In this document: one piece after another, positions 20,677 to 32,800 of the stretch | How positions within the stretch are numbered: the first letter of the stretch is position 1 | Layout of the letters: the number at the start of each line of letters is the position of its first letter | From: Mikania micrantha | Taxonomy: Eukaryota > Streptophyta > Magnoliopsida > Asterales > Asteraceae | Assembly: GCA_009363875.1 (NCBI GenBank) | Contig: CM018695.1 | Location: 18,076,755-18,140,754, forward strand | Length of the DNA stretch: 64,000 bases | Direction: 5' to 3' | Notes under the pieces: model-generated | Database searches by the model: none | Told to the model about the DNA's origin: nothing | Seen by the model: the letters and a program-made list of their open reading frames with translations, nothing else | Translations under genes and position numbers: made by a program

Positions 20677-23600
20677 TTACACATCGAACAAATGAGGATA
20701 CAACTCCCTCATCTCGTCTTCCAATTCCCACATCGTGTCTGAACCTTTCCGATGCTTCCACTGAACTCTTACTTGACGAACCGTTTTATTCCTTAACTGC
20801 TTTTCCTTCGTATCCACAATGGCGACTGGTTCTTCAATGTAGTTCAGTCGGTCATCTACCTCAATGTCATCCAAAGGAACATGCGCCTGCTCGTCTGCCA
20901 AGCACTTCCTAAGATGCGACACGTGAAAGGTAGGATGAATCCCGCTTAGCTCCTCTGGTAGGTCCAGTCGATACGCGACTTTCCCTACCCTTGCCTTTAT
21001 CGGAAACGGTCCGATGTACCTCGGACTCAACTTTCCTCTCTTTCTGAATCGGATGATACCCTTCCATGGTGATACTTTCAGCAACACTCGATCGCCAACA
21101 TTAAACTCTATTGGTCGTCGGCGCTTGTCAGCGTAAGACTTTTGGCGATCTTGTGCAGCTTTCATACGTGCTTTTATCACCCGTAGTTTTTCTGCCATAT
21201 CAATCACGGCAGCCTTGTTTCCCATTTCTTTCTGTCCAACTTCACCCCAGCATACCGGGGTTCTACATCGTCGTCCGTACAACGCCTCATATGGGGGCAT
21301 TCCGATACTAGAGTGATAGCTGTTATTGTACGAAAACTCCACCAATGGCAAGTGGTCATCCCAGCTTCCTCCAAAATCGATAATGCACGCCCTAAGCATA
21401 TCCTCCAACGTTTGAATAGTCCTTTCTGACTGTCCATCAGTCTGAGGGTGATAGGCGGTACTGATATTTAACCTCGTTCCCATAGCATCATGAAACTGCT
21501 TCCAGAATCTGGAAGTAAACCTCGTATCCCGATCTGACACAATGGAGACAGGAACTCCATGTCTGGTCACAATCTCTTTCACGAACAACTCAGACAACCT
21601 TTCGGACGTATACGTTTCCCTGATAGGAAGAAAGTGTGCACTCTTCGTCAGTCGGTCCACAATCACCCATATGGTATCATGCCGTTTAGCTGTCTTTGGT
21701 AGCTTGGTGATGAAATCCATGGTGACGTGTTCCCATTTCCATTCCGGTACCTCTAGAGGTTGCACATATCCGTAGGGCTTCTGATGTTCAGCCTTCACTT
21801 GCGCACAAGTAAGGCACCTGTTCACATACTGCATCACATTAAACTTCATGCCCGGCCACCAATAATCCTGTCGGAGATCTTGATACATCTTCGTTGCACC
21901 GGGGTGTACCGAGTATCGTGACTTGTGGGCTTCATCTAAAATCCTCGCTCGAATGTCCCCATTTCTGGGCACCCACATTCGACCGAATCGTAGCTTTATC
22001 CCATGGTCATTGTCTTCCAAGTTCTTGACTTGTCCGAAGACGCGTTCAAAACCCACATTCTTTTCTTTCAATCCCTCCTGTTGCGCCTGTTTGAGCTCGT
22101 TCAGAAAGTCTGGCGTTATTACCAAACTATACGATTTTACTCGTATGGCAGGATGATCAGTCTTGCGACTCAGAGCATCCGCCACCACATTGGCCTTTCC
22201 TGGGTGATATAGAATATCACAATCATAATCCTTTAGCAGCTCAAGCCATCGTCTCTGCCTCATGTTCAAATCCTTTTGCTCGAAGAAGTACTTCAAGCTC
22301 TTGTTGTCGGTATAGATGGTACTACGTACTCCATACAAGTAGTGCCTCCATATTTTCAATGCAAACACCACTGCAGCGAGTTCAAGATCGTGGGTCGGGT
22401 AGTTAGCCTCATGAATCTTTAGCTGGCGCGAAGCATAAGCTATCACCCTTCCCCTTTGCATCAGTACGCATCCTAACCCTTGTCGTGACGCATCGGCATA
22501 CACCACAAGATCATCATTCCCATCCGGCAGTGCTAGAACAGGAGCTTGGGTAAGTTTCTCCTTCAGCACTGAAAACGCCTGTTCTTGGTTTGGACCCCAT
22601 TCATACTTTACGTCTTTCTTCGTGAGCTTCGTCAGTGGCGTCGCTATCTTGGAGAAGTCTTGAATAAATCTCCGATAATAGCCAGCCAAACCAAGAAAAC
22701 TGCGTACTTCTGTCGGTGACTTTGGAGGACTCCATTTCATAATCGTTTCAACCTTAGCTGGATCTACCATAATGCCTTCTGGGTTCACCACGTGACCCAG
22801 AAACTGTACCTCTCGAAGCCAGAAAGCGCATTTGGAGAACTTAGCATAAAGTTTCTCTTTCCTCAGGATTTCCAATACCTCACGTACGTGGCAAGCATGG
22901 TCTCCCTCGTTCTTTGAATAAATCAAAATATCATCAATAAACACTATCACCGATCGGTCCAGCATCGGTCGACATACTATGTTCATCAAATCCATAAATG
23001 CTGCGGGAGCATTCGTCAATCCAAACGACATAACGAGAAACTCGTAATGTCCATAACGCGTACGGAAAGCAGTCTTTGGAATATCCTGCTCTCGACCTTT
23101 CAACTGATGGTAACCGGATCGGAGATCTATCTTTGAGAACCAGCTTGCACCTTGCAATTGATCGAACAAGTCATCAATTCTAGGCAGAGGATACCTGTTC
23201 TTTACGGTCAGCTTATTCAGTTCCCTGTAATCGATACACATACGCATACTTCCATCTTTCTTCTTAACGAACAGCACCGGTGCTCCCCACGGAGAGACAC
23301 TCGGTCGTATAAAACCTTTGTCAAGGAGTTCTTGTAGCTGGGTCATCATTTCCTTCATCTCAGTTGGAGCTAAACGGTAGGGTGCTTTGGCAACGGGTTG
23401 TGCCCCCGGCACTAAATCGATCTGGAACTCAATTTCCCGTTCGGGTGGTAATCCAGGCAATTCCTCAGGGAATACATCGAGGAATTTACACACCACGGGA
23501 ACATCATCAATCGTCCTCGTATCCGTACGTTCCTCAATCGCGTAGGCCAAGTAGGCTACACACCCTCGCCTCATCATAACATCAGCCGTGATCATCGAAA

Positions 23601-25236
23601 TGATCCTTGGCGCATACATCGCTTTATCACCATAAACCGTCACGGAGCTCCCATCCATCGCACGTAAACATATCATCTTTCGTCGACATACAATGTTAGC
23701 CTCATATTTGGCTAACCAGTCCATACCCAAAACCACATCGAATCCTCCTAAGGTAATAAGAAACAATCAGACAGGGAACCTATGACCTTCTATCTCAACA
23801 TAACAATCATCAATAGCCTCCGTCACCCTGGTCATCTTACCAATAGCCGTCTCTACATCAAATACCCGATCTATCTTCTTAACCTTCCCAGATAACCCAT
23901 CACAGAAAGTAGAAGACACAAAACTCATACTGGCACCAGAATCAAACAATACAGAAGCAGGAATATTGTTGATAGAAAAGGTACCTGTGACCACGTCCGG
24001 GTCCACAATCGCATCATCCTTCGTCATCGTAAAGGCTCGTGCTTTAGCCTTCTGCTTCTCCTTTCCTTTCTCCTCTTTCTTACCCGAGCCCGAAGCATCG
24101 GCCCGTGGTTGTCTGCAATCCTTGGACAGATGTCCAAACCCGTTGCAGTTGTAGCATCTGGTGGCACTCGGACAATTGCTGGAGAAATGTCCCGTCTTTC
24201 CGCATCGAAAACATAAGTTAGTGCCCACCAAGCACTGTCCGGTGTGAATTTTACCACACTTGTTGCATCGGTTCGCATCCTCACGCCTCATCTTCTTGCC
24301 TGAAAACTTTCGTTGGTCTGTTCGACCCCTCTTAGTCCTGGAAGACTCCTTTACCCTGGTTTCCTCCTTCACTGGCTCATCGACCATCACATCATCCCAT
24401 ACAATACCACTGAGTTCAACAGTGGAGTCAAAGGTCTTAGGAGCATTGGCCTTGACATGAATCCTTACTTTTGGAGGCAAGCCCTCCATGTACAACTTCA
24501 CCCTGCGTTCCTCGGTAGAAACCAGATGAGGAACAAGTCTTGCCATCTCATTAAATCATGAAGTGTACTGCCTGTGATTCAGGCTTCCCGCCTTCAGCAC
24601 CAGAAACTCCCTTTCAACCTTATCCAGCTCATTCTTGGGACAAAACTGCTTAGTGACCAGTTCCTTTAGATCATCCCAAGTCATCTTCTCTACATCAGTT
24701 GCAGCCTTGGACTGCTTAATGGTGTTCCACCAGTGAAGTGCCTCCTCGACAAAAGAGTGAGCTGCAAACTTAACAGCTTGATCGACTCGGCATTCACTGA
24801 TGGAGATAACAGCCTCCATCGCGGATACCCAGTGGCAGGTGGCCACAGCATCCTTCTTACCATCGAAGGTCGGTGGGTTGCATCCCTTGAAGGACTTGTA
24901 GTCACAGCCCTTCAGTTTCCCAGTCATAGAGTCGCCGCTCTTTGTCTCAATGATCACCACCTCATCTTCTTTGGTGCTCTCCTTAGTTCCTTCAGACTTG
25001 TCTTTTAGAGCATCCTTCAGTGCCTTAGCAATCATTGCCGGCATCTTTTCATCCATGATCTTGCAGACCTCATCAGAAATAGCCTTCACCACGATAGGCT
25101 CTAGAGTGAACTCGTCTTCATTCTCAGGTTGTTCGTTGTGCTCGTGGTCGTCTTCGTTGACGGGTTCTTCACTCTCGACATGTGGTTCTTCAGGTTCCTG
25201 TGGTTTCTTTCGCGGTCTACCCTTTTGTCCGGCCAT
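20677..25236 (-). pseudogene. gag-pol polyprotein of the Tekay-like element, two in-frame stops
   Basis: One frame runs from MAGQKGRPRKKPQE (25236) to YPHLFDV (20677), about 1,519 codons, broken only by TGA at 24556-24558 and TGA at 23767-23769. In order it shows: gag; three zinc knuckles (CNKCGKIHTGQC, CFRCGKTGHFSSNC, CYNCNGFGHLSKDC); aspartic protease (LFDSGASMSFV); reverse transcriptase with IVFIDDILIYS; RNase H (VVYADASRQGLGCVL); integrase with an HHCC finger and D,D,E residues (VTMDFITKLP, IVSDRDTRF, GQSERTIQTL); and a C-terminal chromodomain (VRVQWKHRKG, MWELEDEMRE). The chromodomain and tRNA-iMet site place it with Tekay/Del chromoviruses. Both stops fall where an arginine or similar residue is expected, so this copy is probably non-functional. 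Confidence 0.92.
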
Positions 25237-25551
25237 CTAACTATCTATAGGATGCAACAATTGATGAGTCAGTACAGGAATCAGTTTAGCACGGAATAAG
25301 TTTTGTAAATCGTTAACGACGTTGATCAAGTGTTATTAACCATTTACCCAACTCATAGGCTCTAAACGTTTCCCATCCCATCTCTTCAATGTGCATGACA
25401 CTAACTACTTTCATAACATTACATCTAACCCTTAACTCATACATAAACATTCAACTCGTGGCATCCGTCATCCGTGGTTGGCAATCCGCATCCATTAATC
25501 CCATCCTCAGTTTAAGTCTTGGCATTTGGGATGCCAAGATCTCTCAAACTA
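25237..25551 (-). other. 5' leader of the Tekay-like element
   Basis: About 315 bases lie between the primer-binding site and the gag start. I see no conserved upstream frame. The leader should include packaging signals, but none is identifiable by eye. Confidence 0.6.
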
Positions 25552-25565
25552 TGGCTCTGATACCA
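25552..25565 (-). other. Primer-binding site (tRNA-iMet)
   Basis: On the minus strand TGGTATCAGAGCCA begins three bases after the end of the 5' LTR. It is complementary to the 3' end of initiator tRNA-Met, the usual primer of this clade. Confidence 0.92.
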
Positions 25566-25568
25566 ACT

Positions 25569-27863
25569 TGTGAGGCCCCGAAACCGGGCACCTCACAGAG
25601 GTTGGTTTTCATTATAACGCATAGCTCTTAAACTAAAAACTTTCATAATCATGCAGCGGAAATATAAACATAGTTTGATAAACAGAAATCAAGAAAGTGT
25701 CTGTATCAAAAACATATCGGATTGCCAAAAACCGCCGGATCGTATGACTCTATGCCCGAGCTCCATGCCTTCTCCTATCATACCTTCAACCTGACATACA
25801 TGCTAAATCAAGTCAGCTTACGCTGGTGAGTTCTAGTTTTCATAAAACAACATTAAACATACTTAACATACACATCATTTCATTCACATAGTCCATAACC
25901 TTAGCACATAACATCCTTACATCATCATCATCATACGTTCCACTGTTACCATACGAACAGTGGGCTTATGCCTGCACAAGGCTCCATACCCAGTTATAGT
26001 CGTGGTTGACTATCATACCCAGTTATAGTCGTGGTTGACTATCATACCCAGTTATAGTCGTGGTTGACTATCATACCCAGTTATAGTCGTGGTTGACTAT
26101 CATACCCAGTTATAGTCGTGGTTGACTATCATACCCAGTTATAGTCGTGGTTGACTATCATACCCAGTTATAGTCGTGGTTGACTATCATACCCAGTTAT
26201 AGTCGTGGTTGACTATCATACCCAGTTATAGTCGTGGTTGACTATCATACCCACCCATCACAAGAGCTGGTACATCTTTCATACTTATCCTATAACACGT
26301 ATAGGAACATCGTTCGTTCGTCATACATGATATACTAGCATTATATCATCTTTTATCATAATCATCATAACATTTACTGCTAACATCATAACATCATTCA
26401 TAGCAGTCATCATGGCATCTTAGACATGTTATACTAGCATCGTCTCATCATACCATCATAGCATACTGTCATCATGCACAGTTCATCATAACATACTAGC
26501 ATCATCAGCATATCATAATATCATGTCATCATGCCTACATATCATACTTTCATCCTAGCAACCTAGGACCTCGTCATACTCCTATAACGGTTCTCATAGT
26601 TATCATCATGAAGCATGTTATCATAAAGCCATCATCATATCAAATGCTAGCGTCATTTTCATGTCATGTTATTCATTATCATAATTCATTTCTCATGCAT
26701 TCATCATACTTAGCATACTTTCATGCATAGATCATACTAACACATACGCATGCATACATAGTCAGGGCATACCATCATTCATTCATCATCATAAGCACAT
26801 AACATCATAACATAACCATAAGCATGTATGTCAGCCCAAAACAGTTAACATGAAATAGGGCGTCTAGAACTCACCTGATAGTAGACTCTTGTTCTTCTTA
26901 GCCGAACTCCTTAGCTAAGCCTTAAGAACCTACATCCGTTACATCACCTCATTACGTTACATTACGTTCTTAGACTTAGAAAATATTCTAAGTCCCAATA
27001 GCCTACTAGTCCCCCTTTCTGAATCCAATTTCTCGAAACTTAGCTAAGTGTTCGAAACCCTTGAAATTCGTTAAGTTCCCATGTACACGAATTGCCATGT
27101 ACTCGAAACATCTCTAGTTCACGAAATGCCATGTACTCGAAATTCCATGTACACGAAATGCCATGTACACGAAATTCCATGTACACGAAATAACCATTGT
27201 ATTAGAAATAGCCCCTGTACTCGAAATAACATTGTACTCGAAATACATGCATGATTTCGAGTACCCTCTGTACATGATTTCGTGTACTCATCATTTCGTC
27301 CTTAAACATCTCAGAAATTCATCTAAGACCTTGGGGAGCTAGTTCTAGGTTCCTTTGGTTGTTACCAACGTATTGGAACCTCAAAGTTATGAACTTTATG
27401 CATAAAGGTGTGAGCTTTATGCAAAAGTTCACCCTTTGTTTAACCATTCCAACTTTTGCATAAAAATCCAGCTTTCTATACATGAATCACTTACTTGAAG
27501 GTAGCTGATCCTCCTGGTAAAATCCCGTGCGTTTCCTACTTCGTTTGGTCGATCAAAGTTTGATTCTTGAAATTCTTGGACTTAAACTTCGTGTACTCGA
27601 GAGGGACTGTGCTTCCAACCAAAGGTTGTCACATTTCCCAAGGCACGACTATTTATAGACAAGGTCCCTGTATTCGAAAACCCCTGTACACGAAAATGTA
27701 GTGTACTCGAAATGTGATGTATTCGAAATCTTCATTATTTCGAGTACACGATTTCTAAGCCCCATCTTGGTTATTTTTCGTCTATTTTCCCACAAGTTAC
27801 TTATCCGTTACACGTACGTAGAATTCTAATAACTTGTATCTTAGAAAAATTTGGGATGTTACA
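25569..27863 (-). repeat. 5' LTR of the Tekay-like element
   Basis: This has the same length and nearly the same sequence as the 3' LTR. It carries the promoter for the leftward transcript and nine copies of the 29 bp unit (about 25984-26240). Confidence 0.93.
27646..27660 (-). promoter_or_regulatory. TATA box of the Tekay-like 5' LTR
   Basis: On the minus strand GTCTATAAATAGTCG lies about 200 bp inside the LTR, the expected U3 position. Transcription would run leftward into gag-pol. The same sequence occurs in the 3' LTR at 20416-20430. Confidence 0.7.
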
Positions 27864-27868
27864 CGTTT

Positions 27869-28061
27869 TTTAACTAAATATTGTCAAGCATGGCGTTTTA
27901 GGTACGCTATGTTTTTTGGTTTTATGGTGTTTATCAGTGTTTTGATATTATGGTGTTTTTCAGTTGTATGGTGTGTTTGAATCCAACTCATTCCAAGTCA
28001 TTTTGAATCCAAAAGCTCTATTCACCATTATATTTTCATATTTATGGTGTGTTTTTATTTA
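27869..28061. repeat. TGGTGTTT-rich block, continuation
   Basis: TATGGTGTTT and GGTGTTTATCAG motifs resume directly after the 3' target duplication, confirming the retrotransposon landed inside this block. Confidence 0.6.
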
Positions 28062-28975
28062 AAACTAGTATATAGGACCCGCGCGTTGCGGCGGGGTCTG
28101 ATATACTGACGTAAAAACAACCAACAGAACATGATGTTAAAATCGTGTACAATAAAAACATTAATACCTAAATCACAGCTGCTTTGTAAAAATTAACCCT
28201 CTACCAATTGTATGAAATTTCAAAACCATTAAGCAACATATCTCAATTTATTATAAACTGAAAGTTATAGTCCCATTACAGATTGAAATCATTAAAAACA
28301 CAAAACCCTATACAACATCTATAACGTAAGCTTTGAAACTAAGAGTTGAAGATTAAGAACTCATTTTATAGTAAAGAATGTGATTACATAAGACTTAAAA
28401 AAAGGCGCTGCGTAAACGTATAATTTATAAACAATAAAAATATTATAAAATTATTAAATCTAAATTGTATATATATGTATATATAATACTCATGGTTTAT
28501 AAAATTATTAAATCTAAATCGTTTGTGAACTAATTACGATCAAAATGATATAAACGACACAAATATTCAATAATGCACCGACGCGTTATAGGCATGTGAA
28601 CAACACGCAAAATTCCTGTGACCGTTTGGGTTCGAAATTTTTATAAACGTTCATGAGGCCACTGCGATCAAATTAATATAATAATGACTTTTATCCGACA
28701 ACCTAATGACGTGCTAAAATCATGCGAGCATTAAAAATATGTGAGTAAAGTGAGAGTGAGATTTAAAAATAAGAGTTTAAAGTTCAGGGTTATAAATGAA
28801 AATTTTTAATTAATTGAAACCCAAAAAAATGAAAATGGCGGCTCCCATACGAAATTGCGGCTCCATTTTTTGTCCAATTTTTGACGAAATTGCCCCTAAA
28901 GTGAATAGTAAAGTATGTGAGTAAGATAATCTTTGATTTTTAATATATATATTAATGATACTATGTTTTTTAAAT
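28062..28975. repeat. Interspersed repeat starting ACCCGCGCGTTGCGGCGGGG
   Basis: It begins near AAAACTAGTATATAGG, followed by the GC-rich CCCGCGCGTTGCGGCGG signature, and ends around a TATATATA run. A second diverged repeat with TTCACCCTCGTGTTGCGGCG starts at about 38862. I see no coding sequence or clear terminal repeats, so the class (Helitron-like or other) is undecided. TGGCGTTT-type sequence resumes at 28976. Confidence 0.45.
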
Positions 28976-29392
28976 TTAGATATTATGGCGTTTAACTATA
29001 TAATGGTTGTCTAATTATTTGCATAATGACTTTTATAACCCGTAAGTTAGAGTATGGTGGTCACATGACCATATGTCGTTTAACAATACAACGGTTATAC
29101 TTCATCTTGAATCTATTGTCGGATGACATTGTATGCTATGGTGTTTGTTTAGGTTTTCCACGTCAATTTAGGAAACGACGGAGGTTGCGTGTTCTGTTTC
29201 AGTTTTAAAAATTGTAAAATTACGTTTATGTCTATAAGTCACAAGTCCGTGCGTTTAAAACACCACGATATTTACAATAATGCCACCGTGTAATCCAGAG
29301 CGTAAAACACCAAATATCAACGTTTAAGATTACTTCTAAGGCTTTTTATGGTTTACATCCTTTGTAGAATATTCCTTCCCTATGACTCAATT
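28976..29392. repeat. TGGTGTTT/TGGCGTTT-rich block, right part
   Basis: Scattered ATGGCGTTTAAC, ATGGTGTTTG and AAAACACCA motifs occur in both orientations. No gene is visible. Confidence 0.4.
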
Positions 29393-29410
29393 CATAAAGG
29401 TAACAATTTA

Positions 29411-29686
29411 TGCCCCATTTGCGGTGCAAATATGTAATGTATATACGTGTGGCTCTCAAGGGGCCAAAGTAAAATTGCACTAATTTTAACGTTATTTTAC
29501 TTATTTTGAGAAAATAACGTTAAAAATGTTGGGATGATCAACTTCAAACGATAACTTTGAGCCGGGGACTCATTCAAAGCAGTCTCTTTATCCTAACTGA
29601 GATAGGGTTAAAGTTTGTATCCATTCTTTCCCAAAACTTTACAGAAAAGTGAGAATATATCGGTTATATTATATGTTTGTTTGTTT
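29411..29686 (+). mobile_element. SINE with TTTG tail, 276 bp
   Basis: An 18 bp duplication with two mismatches, CAT(A/C)AAGGTA(A/G)CAATTTA, lies at 29393-29410 and 29687-29704. The body matches the SINE at 3271-4006 (GTAATGTATATACGTG, TTGCACTAATTTTAACGTTA, CAAAGCAGTCTCTTTATCCT, ATCCATTCTTTCCCAAAACT). It ends in (TTTG)n. It lies about 100 bp upstream of the aldo-keto reductase coding region. Confidence 0.75.
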
Positions 29687-29805
29687 CATCAAGGTAGCAA
29701 TTTAAGAATTTTTCGTTGCAAAAAAACTCTATACGAAGGAGATGGCGCACGTGGGGATTAGCACGTCTTGGTGTGTGCTGAATGCAGAGAGGAGGATTTG
29801 GAAAA

Positions 29806-32800
29806 ATGGTTAAAAAGATTGCGCATATTTTTGCATTGGGGGTGTCTCATACAACTTATCAACAAATATCGTGCTCCATTTCTGCTTGCAGCTCGGGTGC
29901 CATGGCGGTCCCCCTATCAAATCTGTCCCTCAATCTTCGAGTTTCGAAACTCTGCTTAGGTAACAATCAACGTTTTTTACATTCTTTCATATCTATACAA
30001 CTATTAGTTCTCTCAAATCTTTGTTTTTGTATATCACAGGGACGATGACGTTTGGTGAGCAGAACTCGTTATCCGAGTCCTTAAACCTCTTGGACAAAGC
30101 ATTCGATTCTGGAATCAATTTCTTCGATTCTGCTGAAATGTAACCTAAATTCATATTCTTACTGGCTAATATGATAATTTCTGGTTCATAATTTGAGATT
30201 TTTCAGGTATCCGGTGCCACAACGTGAAGAAACACAAGGACGGAGTGAAGAATACTTTGGCCGCTGGCTTAAAGAGAGAAAAATACCTCGTGATCGTGTT
30301 GTTTTTGCCACAAAGGTTATTGTTTCTTATTCGATAGTATACTTGTAAGCCTAGAAATCAAGTAATTTGTGTCGTGTGAAACAAATGCGATGCGTGTTGT
30401 TTGTCTAGAAATGAAGTTTGCAAGGGATGGATTCTTGTATGAGATTGATAATTTCGGTTAGGGCTCAATTAAGTATATGATAATGGTCCAGAATAAAAAA
30501 TGTAGAAATCAGGAACTCAGTTTGAGCAAAATCCTTTGATCGACACTTAATGAAAAATTGAAATCAAGTTAGAGTTTTTGATACTCTTGTGTGATCTAAA
30601 TATATTTTTCGGGCTGATCTGATGCTCATAACCCACCTGCTCCCGTAAACATCTTGATTAACCCAACAATCACTCCCCTAATGGTTGTTTGATCACTTTT
30701 TTTTTCTTCCTTTTTTTAGTCCCAGTGATAGTGGCCTAGTGGTAAGGGGGTGAGAATCTATAATAGGGGTCTAGGGCTCAAAGCCCGGCACCTTTTTAGT
30801 TTTCTTTCCTTCACATGAACAACTACAATTTCCTCTTTTGTTATGTCTCCCTTCTCGTCGCTTCTTGGCCCTTTTTCTGTCATTCGAATGGCCCCACATA
30901 AGTGCCGTTAACAGCCACTCCATCATCCCAACCGGTACTTCCCACGACAATGGCTGACCCAAACCTTCACTTAGTTTCCGTCGTTTGCTGTTGTTCTCCG
31001 GCTTGTGACCCAAACCACCGTGACAAGACCAATTGCTGATAACACCATTTGTGTGTGCAGCATTACCCCCTGGTAGCGAACACAAAATGGTGGCTAAAAC
31101 CTGTGATTGTCGACTCCCCTATGCTTCCGTTGCGATCGCAGCCTCACACCTGAAGGCAACCCGCTTCGAAAGTTGACTCTCAAGAGGACACTCGCTCAAC
31201 CTTCACTTTGATACCAATAAATGGCCCAGAATCAAATATATATAAATCAAGAGCATAGAACTCGGTTTGATCAAAACCCTTTGATTGACACTTTTATTAT
31301 TGAAAAACTGAACTGAAGTTATACAATTAAAACCTATCACTTACTCGTAATTGACCTTGTTTGGCCCCTAAGCTAAGCGTATTACTCAAACACCAACTCC
31401 TTAACAATAGAAACAAATAACTGATCAAGTTAAACCAAAACATTTAATACTATTAAACAACAATAAACCTGTTGGTTTATCTCATACTTTAACTCAACTG
31501 TTTGATTCATATTCTTATAACTTAATCAAGCTTACACAACAAGTTTCTATCCTCTCATGTGATCTAAAAGTTTTTCAGCTGATCTGAATCTAGCTCCTGA
31601 CCCGTGTGACCCACTGACATGTGAACAACTAGATTAGCCCAACATATGATAATAGGAATATGGTGCTTGTTGAATTGGCTTGTTAATTTTGAAAATAAAG
31701 TTGTGATTATAATTTTATTCCTTGTTACTTTTGCAGGTTAGTGGCCCTTCTGGGCAAATGACTTGGATTCGAGGTGGCCCAACTTGTTTAGATAGCAAGA
31801 ATATAAAGGAGGCTATCGACAATAGGTTAATTCACATTAGTGTTAAATATGACACTGTGCTTGTAAGCTTGTTTCACAAGAATACTTGTGTATATTGTTT
31901 GCATTTGTATGTTAATGATGCACTTATTTGGATGTATAGCTATTGAAATTTTAAATGCATTTTTCTCACATTATTTTTTGTAGATTCATGTGAGGTTAAT
32001 TCTGTTTGATACACCTAAACATGCTTTAACCATGCTATACTCCTATGACTGAGATATATAATACTTAGGTTCATTTTTTTTGTTTTCAAGTTCTAGTTTG
32101 GTTATAGGAATATTTTATGGTGGAGTTAATTACACGGATGGTCCTTGTGGTATGCCCAGATTGCACTGATGGTCCTTAACTTCAAGAAATTACATTGGTG
32201 GTCCTAACTATTTGCAAAAACGTAACACAGGTAGTCCATGTGATGGATGGCCGTTAAATTTCAAAGTTAAGTTTATGTAAAAGGACCAAAATACCCTCAT
32301 ATTACAAAGCCATCACCACCACCTGCTACACCATTGTTGTCACCATCTCAGATCCCAACACCCACCTTTCATCATCGTCCACCTTCTCGTCACCACCACA
32401 AGGTCACCATCTCATCAAAATCATTGTTGCCTTTTGATCCCAGCTTTACTGCCTCACAATCGCCAACCACCACCATTGTTCACAGCCCCCCCCCCCCCCA
32501 ACACCACCACTCATTCTTCTCCGGCGACCACAGCCACTCTGCCCACCCCCTTTTGTGTTCGGCTGCACCCACCTCGCATCCGGTGCCGCCACTGTTGTCT
32601 TCTTAAGCCTTTTCACATCCCCATCGACACCCTCCTTCGCCGATCGTTTTCCGGTTAGAGGATGAGGTGAATAGCGTGAAGTAGGGTGTTAAAAAACTGG
32701 TCATCATCTGTAGCCTTTGAGGCTAAGGGCAAAAGTGACGATGGTGAAGGTTTTTTTGACTCGCCATTATCCGATCTGGCCGTTGATGGTGAGACTGAGA

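Larger units (their letters stand above)
18338..27863 (-). mobile_element. Full-length Ty3/gypsy chromovirus (Tekay/Del-like), 9.5 kb
   Basis: Two 2295 bp LTRs (18338-20632 and 25569-27863) flank a 4.9 kb interior, with a perfect 5 bp duplication CGTTT at 18333-18337 and 27864-27868. The element reads right to left: 5' LTR, tRNA-iMet primer-binding site, gag-pol, polypurine tract, 3' LTR. By eye the LTRs differ at only two positions (TTTCATCATAACG vs TTTCATTATAACG; GCTAGCATC vs GCTAGCGTC), so insertion was recent. It interrupts the TGGTGTTT-rich block. Confidence 0.95.

Noticed and set aside
30727..30796. Functional tRNA gene
   Set aside because: A- and B-box-like words are present but the arms do not pair well, and it sits within a retroelement.
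30771..31085. 104-codon minus-strand frame in AKR intron 3
   Set aside because: It lies between the TRIM's terminal repeats, has no recognisable domain and runs into the tRNA-like segment. It is possibly fortuitous.
32334..32658. Proline/serine-rich plus-strand frames as a gene
   Set aside because: They overlap in two frames, have no splice or domain support and lie inside a Mutator element, so I treated them as possible captured cargo only.
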